DNA of 44,019 nucleotides from the IMG/VR virus record IMGVR_UViG_3300037883_000021, positions 1 to 44,019 of that record. The stretch is one strand, 5' to 3'. The notes below the pieces were generated by a model that saw only the letters and a program-made list of their open reading frames with translations, searched no databases and was not told the DNA's origin. Source of the DNA: a virus. Shown here in pieces: positions 16,230-24,398 of this stretch. The number at the start of each line of letters is the position of its first letter. Position 1 is the first letter of the stretch. The translations under genes were made by a program, and so were the position numbers.

Positions 16230-16831
16230 CCTATGCGCGCCTTCACATTGACAGAAGGTCCAGCGAGTGTCACCACTGGTGAATAGCTACCAGTCTTGCC
16301 ATCACCACCGAGGAATATCCAGTGCTTGCCATCAACTGGCACAATCACTGATATGCGATTGTTCTGAGTGTCCACGATGATCTGATGGGTCTTGTCCTTA
16401 GAAGTGATCATCACTCCATTGGGCCCACCAGTGACTGTATATTGGTCGTAGTCACGGCTTTCGGTGTCGGTGTGCGAAATTGGCTGGAAGGAAAGTGGTG
16501 TCAGGTTGCCGCGTGGATAGTAGTCAGTGGCACCGCCCGCATTGCCCGAGACCCCACTCATTGAGTAGTTGGAGGGCACCGCGTAACCCTTGTCACCAAC
16601 CTGGGTCGGGTCACGTGCATAAGGCGACATTGACTGCGGTATCTTCACTGTGGGTGGTGTGAATGTGTTGTCGTGGGTTTCAAAGGCCACCGTCACAAAG
16701 TCCTTGTCCACAGCAGTCACATGACAAGGAATGGGCTTAGAAATACGCTGCAACTGGTCGTTGATCTTCTTGTCCACCCAGACATCAATGTTGCGCTGGA
16801 AGGGATTTTTATGGCTGTCATAGCGGCCCAT
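16226..16831 (-). CDS. Baseplate spike protein (gp45/Gp138-like)
   Basis: 201 residues; the start at 16831 overlaps the hub stop (TGATG). The N-terminus (VDKKINDQLQRISKPIPCHVTAVD) is followed by an OB-like beta domain with PPTVKIPQSMSPYARDPTQVGD, then by strands ending in a beta-prism-like region (SKDKTHQIIVDTQNNRISV, then SVNVKARIG). This is the pattern of the central membrane-piercing spike of contractile tails. No terminal His-x-His iron site is visible. Confidence 0.8.
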   Translation of the reverse strand: MGRYDSHKNPFQRNIDVWVDKKINDQLQRISKPIPCHVTAVDKDFVTVAFETHDNTFTPPTVKIPQSMSPYARDPTQVGDKGYAVPSNYSMSGVSGNAGGATDYYPRGNLTPLSFQPISHTDTESRDYDQYTVTGGPNGVMITSKDKTHQIIVDTQNNRISVIVPVDGKHWIFLGGDGKTGSYSPVVTLAGPSVNVKARIG

Positions 16832-18252
16832 CAGTAATGCCTCACACTGCGTTGGCGCAGGCTCATTGTCTGAATGGGCACATTGCCCGCGCCCGCGCCC
16901 GCACCCAACCAGCTGAGGGGTTGTTGACCTTGCGGGTTTTGTGCCTGGTTGGCTTGGTCGGCCGTTTGCGCCGCCTGCTGCTGGTCTGTGTTGGAGGATT
17001 GCACCTGCGCATTGTAGATGGTGCACCAGGCATTGCCATCAGGATTTCTGAAGTCACCGATGTGTAACACCTTGTTGACATTGAAGGTGCCCTGGAAGGA
17101 CAAGTTGGTCTTCTGGTCAACTGCCTGGGCATTGGGAATGATTGATTCAGCTGTGGTGGTCATCATTGTGGGTGGCAGAGTGATGTTCTGGCCAGTGTGG
17201 ATGTCGCTGCGCTTCACTGTCTTGATCTGCACTGTCACTGAATCAATCCAGGTTGGCTGACCAATCAGATCCTGAGCCGCGATGGTGGTGCCCCCGCTAC
17301 CACTCTGCTGCTGGGTGCCATCCCAGACATCAATGGAGGTGCCATGAGTGGTGATGTGCACCCCGCTGTAGCCATTAGTGCCCAGTATGGAGTGCGACAG
17401 CTGCTTGATGTAGGCAGCGAATTGAGGCAGGCTTTGATACATGCCTGCATCCTGATAGGGCAGCTTGAGATTGGGCGAGATGTTGATGTTGAGCTGCGCC
17501 TGCGGAAACATGGTCGACAATGTGTTCTTGATTGATGTCGACAGCGGCATGTTGGGCTGCAGATTGTGGATCACATTGAGGGGCTGAGGGATGTTGCCAC
17601 CACCACCAAAGGCTTCTGCAAGTCCACCACCAATGGTGGCTTCGGCCGTAGAAAAGTCCCAACCAAGCGCCGAGGAAATGCCACTGTCAAAAGGCATTAC
17701 GTCAATCGAGCGCGCCCCTATGGAGCGGAAGCGCGGCAAACCGCTCTCAGCAAAGCTCAGTGCTGAGGGTAGCGCTCCCGCATCATCACGTGTGGTGCGC
17801 GCATCCAAGGTCTGCGCTGGCGTCAAGCTGCCTGCCTCATCCTTGCCACCTTGAAAGCCTCCACCTGTGATCACCATGCCCAACGACATCTCAGTGCCGA
17901 TCCAGTTGCCCCAGCATTGTGATATCTGACCTTGGATCAGCAACCCGGCTTGCGGTGCCTGCGCGGTGGCCAGTGGCAGCCCTGGCTTCATGCCGCCATA
18001 AATAGCAATAGCAACACCACTGAGATTGGCCGATTGCTTGATCTGCTCAAACGGAATGCCGTGGATAGTGAGAGTGCAATTGGCCCCTGGCTGCCAATAG
18101 TCAACCTCCTCCAGTGACCACTCAATCTCCAACGCCCCTGGGTCATTTTGACCATTCACCCAGCTGTCCCAGATGGCACCCGAGACTGAGGCTCCTGGCA
18201 TAGGGGTGAAGGGTGGTGGTGCACCTTTTAGCACAATGGCATACCACCTCAT
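16831..18252 (-). CDS. Baseplate hub protein
   Basis: 473 residues, between the plug-like protein and the spike, the usual site of the hub gene. The N-terminus (WYAIVLKGAPPPF) and the LEIEWSLEEVDYWQPGANCTLTI... block form the first beta-domain; QAGLLIQGQISQCWGNWIGTEM and VHITTHGTSIDVWDGT mark further hub-like strands. The C-terminus is a Gln-rich low-complexity stretch (DQQQAAQTADQANQAQ) before a Gly/Ala tail. The call rests on order and overall pattern rather than on a single motif. Confidence 0.75.
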   Translation of the reverse strand: MRWYAIVLKGAPPPFTPMPGASVSGAIWDSWVNGQNDPGALEIEWSLEEVDYWQPGANCTLTIHGIPFEQIKQSANLSGVAIAIYGGMKPGLPLATAQAPQAGLLIQGQISQCWGNWIGTEMSLGMVITGGGFQGGKDEAGSLTPAQTLDARTTRDDAGALPSALSFAESGLPRFRSIGARSIDVMPFDSGISSALGWDFSTAEATIGGGLAEAFGGGGNIPQPLNVIHNLQPNMPLSTSIKNTLSTMFPQAQLNINISPNLKLPYQDAGMYQSLPQFAAYIKQLSHSILGTNGYSGVHITTHGTSIDVWDGTQQQSGSGGTTIAAQDLIGQPTWIDSVTVQIKTVKRSDIHTGQNITLPPTMMTTTAESIIPNAQAVDQKTNLSFQGTFNVNKVLHIGDFRNPDGNAWCTIYNAQVQSSNTDQQQAAQTADQANQAQNPQGQQPLSWLGAGAGAGNVPIQTMSLRQRSVRHY

Positions 18253-18743
18253 GGATCAACCTCAAAGCAGCCATTGCGGAAGCATAGTGTGCTAGTGGTG
18301 AACAATCCTGCCACCATATTCAGTATGCGATGGACTGAGCCCATCACCACCACTTGCCCAGGGTCTGCTGCTGATGGGAAGCTGAAGTTGGAATTATCAA
18401 TGGTGAGGCAGCGTTGCTTACCATTGTAGGTTCCTGGCTGGAAATTGCTGAGTGTATAATCAACCATCTGCCCCGGCTTGCGCGGCAACCCAGGGACACT
18501 CTTGGTCATTGTCACTACACCCCGCAACGCATCATAGCTGATAGCATTGATGGCTTCCCCAACAGGTGAACCGAACAGTGGCACAGTGGTGACCCAGGTG
18601 CCATCCACAGCATAAACATTGACGTAGTAACGCTGTGCCGAGACATTCCAGGTCATCACCAGTTGGTAGGGTTGCCCATCAAGAGTGACAGCAATCTTAG
18701 GTGTCGCAAAGTTAGAAGGTATGAAAGGGATGATGGTCGCCAT
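18249..18743 (-). CDS. Baseplate plug/central tail protein (Pam3 gp18-like)
   Basis: 164 residues from the ATG at 18743 (TGATG overlap; a TTG lies one codon upstream). The motif AQRYYVNVYAVDGTWVTTVPL with the following beta-strands resembles the plug domain described for cyanophage Pam3 gp18 as I remember it. The segment GVVTMTKSVPG...LSNFQPGTYNG...FSFPSAADPG is an inserted domain that closely parallels one in the tail sheath (see findings). The end contains two Cys (TLCFRNGCF). Confidence 0.65.
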   Translation of the reverse strand: MATIIPFIPSNFATPKIAVTLDGQPYQLVMTWNVSAQRYYVNVYAVDGTWVTTVPLFGSPVGEAINAISYDALRGVVTMTKSVPGLPRKPGQMVDYTLSNFQPGTYNGKQRCLTIDNSNFSFPSAADPGQVVVMGSVHRILNMVAGLFTTSTLCFRNGCFEVDP

Positions 18744-19495
18744 CAAACTGACCCAACACCAAAGCCAGGATTACTTCCAGTGGTCGGCGTAACAGCAATT
18801 GCTGCCCCTGATGATTGTTGCGCACCAGCGAGGGTTGGCGCTGAGGGCATCTGGTTGGTCTGAGCTCCACTCCCTGGCATCACTCCCGAAAGGTTGCCTG
18901 AGGTCGGCAGTCCATTGGTGATCTTGCTCATCAACAGGTTCTGGTTGGCTTGCACATCAGCCAACGACACCAGTGGTTTCTCAAAGTCAAAGCGCCAGGC
19001 ATTCTGCGGCATATTGGTGGATGTAGCGCGCGAAGTGTCAGTGAGCCCCAGCATCACCAGGTTGTCGTACTGGAAGGCCGGAGTAGCTACAGTGTAGGTG
19101 CCGCCCGCATTGTTGTGCTGGTCAAGAGTGGCCTTGAGTGACGTAAACACTGCCAGCTTTAAGGCCCAGGCATTGGGCCCTCGCATTGGCGCATCCATGA
19201 TCACCGCAATGTTGAGCGGCTCCCGGATGACCGCATTGGCAGCCACCACCTGATTGGCCATTGGATACTTGCCGATTGACTGAGCGATCAGGTTGCCGCC
19301 CGCCAGCACATTGAAGGAGCCAAAGGCATCGTCAAGATCATCAATGTCGAAAGGCAACTGCAGCGCCGAGCCTCCATTGGTAAGTGAAAGCATTGGCAAC
19401 ATCCCCCCAGGGATAGCGCTGGTGATACCGCCGCCCGTCAGGATGATTGGGCATACCTGGAAGGAAAGCTGGATCTGGGTATTTGAAGCGGGCAT
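18743..19495 (-). CDS. Baseplate/tail protein after the tape measures (250 aa)
   Basis: The first 170 residues are folded beta/alpha (IQLSFQVCPIILTGGG, FDIDDLDDAFGSFNVLAGGNLI, WALKLAVFTSLKATLDQH) and end in WRFDFEKPLVSLADVQANQN. The remaining 75 are a Gly/Ser/Gln-rich linker. The position between tape measure and hub is that of Dit-like or gp53-like adaptors. I recognise the general pattern but cannot name the family with certainty. Confidence 0.6.
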   Translation of the reverse strand: MPASNTQIQLSFQVCPIILTGGGITSAIPGGMLPMLSLTNGGSALQLPFDIDDLDDAFGSFNVLAGGNLIAQSIGKYPMANQVVAANAVIREPLNIAVIMDAPMRGPNAWALKLAVFTSLKATLDQHNNAGGTYTVATPAFQYDNLVMLGLTDTSRATSTNMPQNAWRFDFEKPLVSLADVQANQNLLMSKITNGLPTSGNLSGVMPGSGAQTNQMPSAPTLAGAQQSSGAAIAVTPTTGSNPGFGVGSV

Positions 19496-21508
19496 CTAAG
19501 CCACTCCCACCCCGCCCGCCAAACTGGCGCCTGTGGCATAGACGTTGGCCCCTGGTACATTGCGCAGCGTGAGCGAGGCCTGCCGCGTAGAGCCTTGCCA
19601 TTGGCTGGTGCCTGCTGAAGCTTGTTTACCGTTGGCTGCTGGCGAGCTCGCTGTGTCATCCTTGGTGCGCTGTTCAGTCACACTTGGGGGTGCGGCCTTC
19701 TGCACTGCCGCCTTGGCATCTGGTTGCACATAAGGCCCGATATGGGGTGTGTCGTAAGGTCCATATGGCCCTTGCTTAATGATGCCTTTGCCATAGACAT
19801 TGCCCCCAATGTCAGGCGCATCGGGATGATGCTGACGCCATGGCCCGTGGTACCAGTCAGCACGGTACTCCATCGCGCCCTTGGTGATGTCAGAGACGCC
19901 ACCCGAGGCAATGGCACGAATGCGCTTGCGGATCATCTCAGCTTCAGCAGTGGTGGCCTTGCGGTGACCGGCATATTGTCCGCGCGCCATTGCCACTTCT
20001 TGAAGATTGCCGCTGGGACCATAGCCTCTTGAACCAACGCGGTTCATCATGTTGTCAATCACCGCGTCTACCGAGGCTGGATCCTTGGTACGTGCCTCAC
20101 CCGCAACAGTGTTGACCACATCATCAGAAAGGTCAGCATCGCTCAACTTGTAGACAGGACGATAGGTGCCTGCTTGTGTTGGTTCTACAGGCTGAGTGCC
20201 AACACCTGTATAGCCTCCACCAGCGCCGCCGCCGCGCGCCCGAATGCCAGCTGGAGCACCGCGTGTGTAGCTGGGGTTGCGGAAGCTGCCAGCACGCGTG
20301 TCCTGCCAGGTTCCCCCGCCGCCTTGACCACCACCAGCAATCCAATTCTGACGCGAAGCATCAGACTGTGAACCTGTTTGAGAGCCTATTTGCCACTGAC
20401 CCGCGAAACGACTGAGGATCCAACCCATCATATCGACAATAGGCTTCAACTTCTGGCCAAATTGGATCAAGGTATCAAAGAAGCCTTTCAGTTTTTCATA
20501 ATCGTCCTTCAAGTCAGCCAGAAAATTCTTGAAGTCATCCTTGAACTCAGGGCTCTTCAGGTAGGTGTCAAGGCTTCCCAGCGCGGTGTGTAAGCTAGCC
20601 AACATCTCGCTGACCAACGGGCTGTTGGCAAAGTCCTTGATGATTTTCACCAGGTCGTCGGAAAGCTGACCTAAGACAGGCCCCAGATCAGCCAACTTCT
20701 CACCAATGATGTTCTTGATGGTAGTGCCTGCGGCCGAGAATTGCACTGCCAAGTCAGACAGGCCCTTCTGCGCCTTCTCGGTGATGTCAAAATCCTTGGC
20801 GTGCTGCTCAACCTTCTTACGGATATCTTCCACTTCACCCTTGCGCGCCGCCTTAACATCAGAGAGAATGTCCTCCTCACCCATCAGGTTGGTGATGCCC
20901 ATTGCGCGTGCCTGACTGATCTCCTGCCCTGGCTTCAGTCGCTGCGGCAAACGCTCCATAACCTCCAGCGCTATCTCAGTTGGGTCCTTAGTCATCACCT
21001 CTTCACGGCTGATGCCCAACCCGCCCAGCGCCCGCAACCGGGTTGGATCACCTTGCGCCGCCAATGCGATGTTCTGCAACAGTCCAGTGGGATTGGAGAT
21101 GGCGCTGACAGCATAGTTCTGGAAGGCACCCGTCATGCCAAAGTTGCCACCAATGCCCATCACCTGGCGGCGTCGCTCCATGATGTTGCGCGACAACCTG
21201 TCGAGACCGAACAAGCCGCCACCAAGACCGATCAGTGCCGTCAACGCACCCATGATGGTAGAGATCTTGATCATGTGGGTCGCAGCTTCGGCCAAGTTCT
21301 TGGCGATGTTCTTGCTGTCAGTTGCCAAGCCCTTGAAGGCAGCAGACACACCACGTGACTGCTTGCCCATCTTATCGATGGCACTAGAGGTCTGTGTCCA
21401 GTAATTACTAGTCTGCTTCAGCTGTTCGCTGTATTGCTGCACCAGTTTCTGAAAGCGCAGAAACTCGTCAGTGTTGACTTCAACGTCCAGGATGGCTTTG
21501 TCGGCCAT
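19496..21508 (-). CDS. Second tape measure protein with cell-wall hydrolase domain
   Basis: 670 residues. An N-terminal helix bundle (VNTDEFLRFQKLVQQYSEQL), a hydrophobic segment (about 80-105, IMGALTALIGLGGGLFGL) and long helices up to about 365 are typical of tape measures. Residues about 235-320 (ITEKAQKGLSDLAVQF...LVKIIKDFANSPLV) are clearly related to the upstream tape measure. After a Gly-rich linker, residues about 456-575 (VNTVAGEARTKDPASVDAVIDNMMNRV...ARGQYAGH) resemble SleB/Hydrolase_2 cell-wall hydrolases, useful for local wall digestion during DNA entry. Starts two bases before the upstream stop is cleared, with no gap. Confidence 0.82.
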   Translation of the reverse strand: MADKAILDVEVNTDEFLRFQKLVQQYSEQLKQTSNYWTQTSSAIDKMGKQSRGVSAAFKGLATDSKNIAKNLAEAATHMIKISTIMGALTALIGLGGGLFGLDRLSRNIMERRRQVMGIGGNFGMTGAFQNYAVSAISNPTGLLQNIALAAQGDPTRLRALGGLGISREEVMTKDPTEIALEVMERLPQRLKPGQEISQARAMGITNLMGEEDILSDVKAARKGEVEDIRKKVEQHAKDFDITEKAQKGLSDLAVQFSAAGTTIKNIIGEKLADLGPVLGQLSDDLVKIIKDFANSPLVSEMLASLHTALGSLDTYLKSPEFKDDFKNFLADLKDDYEKLKGFFDTLIQFGQKLKPIVDMMGWILSRFAGQWQIGSQTGSQSDASRQNWIAGGGQGGGGTWQDTRAGSFRNPSYTRGAPAGIRARGGGAGGGYTGVGTQPVEPTQAGTYRPVYKLSDADLSDDVVNTVAGEARTKDPASVDAVIDNMMNRVGSRGYGPSGNLQEVAMARGQYAGHRKATTAEAEMIRKRIRAIASGGVSDITKGAMEYRADWYHGPWRQHHPDAPDIGGNVYGKGIIKQGPYGPYDTPHIGPYVQPDAKAAVQKAAPPSVTEQRTKDDTASSPAANGKQASAGTSQWQGSTRQASLTLRNVPGANVYATGASLAGGVGVA

Positions 21509-21509
21509 G

Positions 21510-23255
21510 TTAGAATGATACTCCTGCCATGCTACTTGTGTCCCAGGTTACATCCTGATCGCTCTTGTTGATCACCTTCAGCTTCTTGGGATTGATGGCT
21601 CCTTGACCCAACTCCTCATCTGGCAGCGCCCCTGCCTCATCGCGCTCCTTGCGCGGCTTGCTCAGTGCTAAACTTTCACCAAGTGGCCGATCACCAAAGG
21701 CCTGCGCCGCCTTTTCACGGGCAGCTGGATCGACGCCCCACCATTTGGCAGCGTCGTCCAACTCCTTACCGCGCGGCAGTGGCTTGTCCCCAAAATCCTT
21801 GGCCGCCTTGTCACGACTAGCTTTATCAACACCCCACCACTTTGCGGCATCATCAAGCTCCTTGCCTGGGAATGTCTTGTCGCCAAAGTCGCGCGCTATC
21901 TTCTCGCGACCTTTCTTATCCACACCCCACCATTTGGCTGCATCGTCCAGTTCCTTGCCGGTGGGCAATGGCTTGTCGCCCATCTCACGGCGGATCTTCT
22001 CACGGCTTGCTGGGTCTGTCAATTCCTTCTCAATAGTGGAAACAGGTGCTTGCAAAAATGCTGCTATCTTGTCCAGACGCTCCCAGAGCCACTTAAAGAT
22101 CTGGTAGAGTGCATCAACATCCTTCAGCCAACTCTTGACTGTGGTGGTGTATTCAGCCAAGGTCGCAGCTGTCTTGTTGATCCACTTTCTGACATCACCA
22201 TTTTCCAACTCACCAACAAACCACTCCAGCCACTTCTTGAACTTCTTGATCAGATCATCAATGAAAGGACTGTGGGTGGCAAAATCCTTGACCAATTTTA
22301 GAATTGTCTGGCTGAGTTGGTTCACATCATCAGTGATGCCTGTCTCTCCAAGCCTGTTGGCGATCACTGCCTCAGCGGTGCCCCAGAAACTGTGAATGGC
22401 GAGCGCGAACTCAATCAGCCCCTTCTGCGCCTTCTCGGTGACACGCATATCAGCCTTGTGGGCCTCATAAGCCTTAGCATGCTCCTCAAGTTCCTGCTGC
22501 GAGACCCGGCGCAACCTGATCAACTCTTCTGGGGAGAACAGTGCGGTAAGCCCGTAGGTCTCAGCTAGCTTCATCCAATTGCCAGCTGGCAGGGTCTTCA
22601 GGAAGGCTGCTGTAGCTGCCACCACTGCCACTGCTGTGGTCGCGGCATCAGGCCCCTTCTTGATGCCCAATGCGCGCAACGCAATAGCCTGTTTACTGCC
22701 CCAATCGGCCATACCAGTGGCGATGTTCCTCACTAGGTCTTGGGGATCATTCAGCAACCCTTGATATTCAGTGCCGAAGGCCCGCAAGCCGCCCAAGGTG
22801 GCTCCAGTGGCCATCACTGTGCGGTGATCGTCCATCATCTTGTCGCCCAACTCGACCATCTTGTCGAATATCCAACGACCCAGCGCCACCATGACACTGC
22901 CTGCCAACAGCGCGGTAGACAATCCCAAGGTGATTGGTGCTGCCAGCCCGCTGGCGAACATACGTGCCAATGGGCCCAACTCTGATGTCATGCGCACTGC
23001 CAACGCACTCATTCTTCTGGCCAGTACCATGGTCAAATTGTGCATGCGCTTGAAGGGTATTGCTGCCATCACCGTTTGGGATTGGGCCTTCTCAGCGCGC
23101 CGCCACTCCAGCATAAACTCACGCGCTGTCTTGGTGGCCTTGTCGAGCTCAGTCATGTCCTGCATCAGCCGCCGCATTTGGGCGCTGAGGTCTGGAACCT
23201 CGATGCGTTGGGTTGCTACGACTTCCATAGTGCGATCATGTAGCGTTGTTGCCAT
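21510..23255 (-). CDS. First tape measure protein with C-terminal WWGVD repeats
   Basis: 581 residues, helical. Residues about 103-125 form a hydrophobic stretch (LAAPITLGLSTALLAGSVMV), and the middle holds the TEKAQKGLIEFALAIH...LVKDFATHSPFIDDL region shared with the second tape measure. The C-terminal region carries three full copies and one partial copy of a 31-32 residue repeat ending GKELDDAAKWWGVD. The gene starts inside the frameshifted end of the tail-assembly chaperone, the usual arrangement. Two shorter tape measures (581 and 670) in place of one long protein is unusual. Confidence 0.82.
   Translation of the reverse strand: MATTLHDRTMEVVATQRIEVPDLSAQMRRLMQDMTELDKATKTAREFMLEWRRAEKAQSQTVMAAIPFKRMHNLTMVLARRMSALAVRMTSELGPLARMFASGLAAPITLGLSTALLAGSVMVALGRWIFDKMVELGDKMMDDHRTVMATGATLGGLRAFGTEYQGLLNDPQDLVRNIATGMADWGSKQAIALRALGIKKGPDAATTAVAVVAATAAFLKTLPAGNWMKLAETYGLTALFSPEELIRLRRVSQQELEEHAKAYEAHKADMRVTEKAQKGLIEFALAIHSFWGTAEAVIANRLGETGITDDVNQLSQTILKLVKDFATHSPFIDDLIKKFKKWLEWFVGELENGDVRKWINKTAATLAEYTTTVKSWLKDVDALYQIFKWLWERLDKIAAFLQAPVSTIEKELTDPASREKIRREMGDKPLPTGKELDDAAKWWGVDKKGREKIARDFGDKTFPGKELDDAAKWWGVDKASRDKAAKDFGDKPLPRGKELDDAAKWWGVDPAAREKAAQAFGDRPLGESLALSKPRKERDEAGALPDEELGQGAINPKKLKVINKSDQDVTWDTSSMAGVSF
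21660..22016 (-). repeat. Coding tandem repeat (about 95 bp unit) in the first tape measure
   Basis: Units begin at 22016, 21920 and 21827 with a truncated fourth at 21731. Each encodes D(P/K)xxR(E/D)K...GDK, then a Pro-containing turn, then GKELDDAAKWWGV. The unit is 31 or 32 codons. Such units can change tail length by slippage or recombination. Confidence 0.9.
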
Positions 23256-23362
23256 TGCAGCCGCGTCGAATGCGGCCAGGAGATCTCAAACTGATCAAAG
23301 AACTCAGCGAAGCCTTCTTCCATCAGCCAAGTCAGGCAGCTTTGAATGATGGTTTCTCCTCC
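23216..23362 (-). CDS. Frameshifted C-terminal part of the tail-assembly chaperone (GT-type)
   Basis: In the -1 frame relative to the chaperone gene, an open frame runs through its stop and continues to a TAG at 23216, inside the start of the first tape measure. The encoded segment (IIQSCLTWLMEEGFAEFFDQ, then FEISWPHSTRLQWQQRYM) has clear protein character and no good start codon of its own. This is the lambda G/GT arrangement. I find no canonical XXXYYYZ slippery heptamer in the overlap (23332-23362), so the slip site is unresolved and the upper boundary is approximate. Confidence 0.65.
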   Translation of the reverse strand, partial: GGETIIQSCLTWLMEEGFAEFFDQFEISWPHSTRLQWQQRYMIALWKS

Positions 23363-23916
23363 GAATTCGGCTTCTCGCCAGTAGTCTCTACCGGCATCGA
23401 TATCGGTAAGGAGCGCTGATATTCCGTAACATTGGACGATGTAGTTTGCGCGCCCCAGAGTGTGCGCATCCCGTCCATCACCGTTATGAACTGCTCCCTG
23501 GGATGCATCCACGAGGCGCAGGTAAAATATACCAATGAGTTTTCCACCTCCGCCACCTGGTCTTCGTCCAGCCAGCCACGTTTAATGGCCTCACCGTAAG
23601 GCAAGGTCTCCCAACCGCGCTCTGAAGGGACGATGACATTGGTAAGCCGCTTGATCTCTTGGAGCAGCGAATTCTGCACGCCTTCCCAGATGCCCATCTC
23701 CTTGGCCTCATCACGCAGGGCCAGGGCGGCCACACGTGGCCCCATCACCGGGCCAAGCTTGTTCATATAGGTGGCACTCAGGGTGCGCGAGATCACCAAC
23801 CAGTTGTCTTCAAACACACTGCGGCTGATTGGAACAGAATGCACATGAACACGCCCCTTCTCACCCTCAATGGAGAGTACTAGGTTGAGGCGTCGATTGA
23901 TCTTGACTTCGGCCAT
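23332..23916 (-). CDS. Tail assembly chaperone (G-like)
   Basis: 194 residues, between tail tube and tape measure, where tail-assembly chaperones lie in nearly all long-tailed phages. These bind the tape measure during tail assembly and are absent from mature virions. The N-terminal half is beta-rich (INRRLNLVLSIEGEKGRVHVHSVPI), the middle helical (IWEGVQNSLLQEIKRLTNVIVP), and the end is a disordered Glu/Pro-rich tail (GEKPNSEEKPSFKAA). The ATG follows AAGGGAG. A -1 frameshift probably yields a longer form. Confidence 0.78.
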   Translation of the reverse strand: MAEVKINRRLNLVLSIEGEKGRVHVHSVPISRSVFEDNWLVISRTLSATYMNKLGPVMGPRVAALALRDEAKEMGIWEGVQNSLLQEIKRLTNVIVPSERGWETLPYGEAIKRGWLDEDQVAEVENSLVYFTCASWMHPREQFITVMDGMRTLWGAQTTSSNVTEYQRSLPISMPVETTGEKPNSEEKPSFKAA

Positions 23917-23943
23917 TATATTCTCCCTTCATCGTAGTAAGCC

Positions 23944-24384
23944 TTAAGTCCCGAAGAAGCCTGTGTTGACGTTGTAGTAGCCGCGCGCCGTCACCACCAT
24001 CGCAGCTTCCATGCCCGCCATGGCCATCTCCCGCACACTCTCCAAGGCCACATTGTTGATGATGAATGGATTGAGCGCGTCAGTGTCCGGAAATATGGTC
24101 ACCAGCCCCACCAGCGTGGTGTTCTCGATCTGCTCCTTGTAAACTTCTGCCAAGGTTGAGGAACGCACGATGCTCATGGTGATGCTGGCCGAGAGATAAG
24201 GCGCTGGCGAGCTCACCAGGCTGACCATCGCTGGCAGCAGGTCTGTGGCATTGCCCTCAAGTGCCAGCCTGATGCCCTCAGTGGTCAGGTAGCCGCTGGT
24301 CATATTGAGCTGTGGAAAATCCTGATAGGTGACTGAGGCCCGGAGCCTATTCAGCACACCGGGAGGGGTGAATTGGTAGGCCAT
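23944..24384 (-). CDS. Tail tube protein
   Basis: 146 residues, directly after the sheath gene as in other contractile phages. The N-terminus (YQFTPPGVLNRLRASVTYQDFPQLN) and the strands ITMSIVRSSTLAEVYKEQIENTTLVGLVTIF match the pattern of small myovirus tube proteins, which polymerise into the inner tail channel. The C-terminus ends GYYNVNTGFFGT. Confidence 0.82.
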   Translation of the reverse strand: MAYQFTPPGVLNRLRASVTYQDFPQLNMTSGYLTTEGIRLALEGNATDLLPAMVSLVSSPAPYLSASITMSIVRSSTLAEVYKEQIENTTLVGLVTIFPDTDALNPFIINNVALESVREMAMAGMEAAMVVTARGYYNVNTGFFGT

Positions 24385-24398
24385 GGGCTAGCTCCCTT

